From positions 83,478 to 147,477 of the forward strand of contig CAIUGM010000002.1 of assembly GCA_903898675.1 (NCBI GenBank): a stretch of 64,000 bases of DNA, given 5' to 3'. Under the pieces are notes generated by a model that made no database searches, was not told the DNA's origin, and saw only the letters and a list, made by a program, of their open reading frames with translations. The translations under genes and the position numbers were made by a program. Every line of letters starts with the position of its first letter. The first letter of the stretch is position 1. The DNA comes from an uncultured Verrucomicrobiota bacterium (lineage in GTDB: Bacteria; Verrucomicrobiota; Verrucomicrobiia; Opitutales; Opitutaceae). This document shows positions 63,677 to 64,000 of the stretch, piece after piece.

Positions 63677-64000
63677 TGGTAGTCCTGTTGAAGTTGCTGC
63701 TGGATTTCACCGAGCGGGCGCCAGGTGCGCAGCCGCTGCCTGAGCAGGCAGCCGGTGCCCAGGGTGGCCGCGAGGTAGCCGGCGCACAGGCCGCCGAGCC
63801 ACCAGCCGCGGTGCGGTCCGTCCCACACCAGGCCCGCCACGAAAAAAGTGAACGCAAAGCCGGTCAGCAGCCCGAGCGCCGCCGCCGTCCCGGCCAGGAG
63901 GGCCGAGCCGCCGGCGTGGTCGCGGGCCTCCGCGAGTTCCAGCCCGGCGAGCTCGGCGCGGTGGGCGACCGACTCGGTGAGCAGCGCCAGGGCCACGCCC
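63640..64000 (-). CDS. Holin-like (Phage_holin_3_6 type) membrane protein, N-terminus cut
   Basis: The frame is open to the window edge; at least 120 residues are visible, with two predicted helices (ALLAGTAAALGLLTGFAFTFF and GGLCAGYLAATLGTGCLL) flanked by amphipathic charged segments. The TESVAHRAELAGLELAEARDHAG start-region matches small phage-holin-superfamily III proteins found beside stress genes in Gram-negatives. The true start is outside the window, so coordinates are partial. Confidence 0.7.
   Translation of the reverse strand, partial: GVALALLTESVAHRAELAGLELAEARDHAGGSALLAGTAAALGLLTGFAFTFFVAGLVWDGPHRGWWLGGLCAGYLAATLGTGCLLRQRLRTWRPLGEIQQQLQQDYQCLSTLIKSAAS

Overview
This window comes from a high-GC, Gram-negative bacterium. 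It has an lpxA gene, TonB-dependent and other outer-membrane proteins, and lipoproteins. Gene content, frequent lack of Shine-Dalgarno sites and intergenic repeats of the 'NTRNTK-encoding' kind suggest a verrucomicrobial chromosome, probably of the Opitutaceae type. That placement is an inference from pattern, not from a marker gene such as 16S rRNA. The window is dense with genes and I see no rRNA, tRNA, prophage, transposase or CRISPR array.

Layout. 1-14.9 kb: the end of an exo/endonuclease-phosphatase gene, a frameshifted comEC, rarA, then a catabolic stretch with an FAH-family hydrolase, two orphan NMT1/THI5-type binding proteins, a cytochrome c, an amidohydrolase, acetamidase/formamidase, RidA and an amidase. 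15-18 kb: ribB (with a dead GTP cyclohydrolase domain)-ribH-nusB-ftsY. 18.8-24.3 kb: a POT peptide transporter, then an iron module (flavodoxin, esterase, TonB-dependent siderophore receptor, an unlisted 41-residue membrane protein, paired Fur-like boxes). 24.3-31.2 kb: aroB, a conserved hypothetical, lpxA, pdxA, an IscA-type carrier, infC, a cell-wall amidase and an S1/P1-type nuclease. 31.2-35.5 kb: an EamA half-transporter, a CLC-F-type antiporter preceded by a fluoride riboswitch, a TIGR03790-type protein and clpP with a clear terminator.

35.7-48.8 kb is a purine-degradation island: guanine deaminase, malate synthase, OHCU decarboxylase, HIU hydrolase, LysE exporter, allantoate amidohydrolase, allantoinase, ureidoglycine aminohydrolase, a fused single-chain xanthine dehydrogenase, and XdhC. 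Together they take guanine or xanthine through urate and allantoin to ureidoglycolate, with malate synthase ready to consume glyoxylate. No recognisable urate oxidase is in the window and no certain ureidoglycolate lyase. 49-56 kb: a membrane glycosyltransferase-like protein, then a leftward SUF operon (PerR/Fur-like regulator, sufC, sufB, sufD, sufT, a CTG-started low-molecular-weight phosphatase) with a perfect palindromic operator. 56-64 kb: a chemoreceptor, an outer-membrane protein, an AlgB/KinB-like two-component pair, a transglutaminase-like protein and a holin-like membrane protein cut by the window end.

The most unusual structure is a family of intergenic inverted repeats. Each arm is about 28 bp and consists of three short units at 8-10 bp spacing. 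I count eleven two-armed copies in at least five sequence classes, some nested. In eight, one arm ends 3-17 nt from the start codon of the next gene. Two further dispersed palindromic element types are also present.
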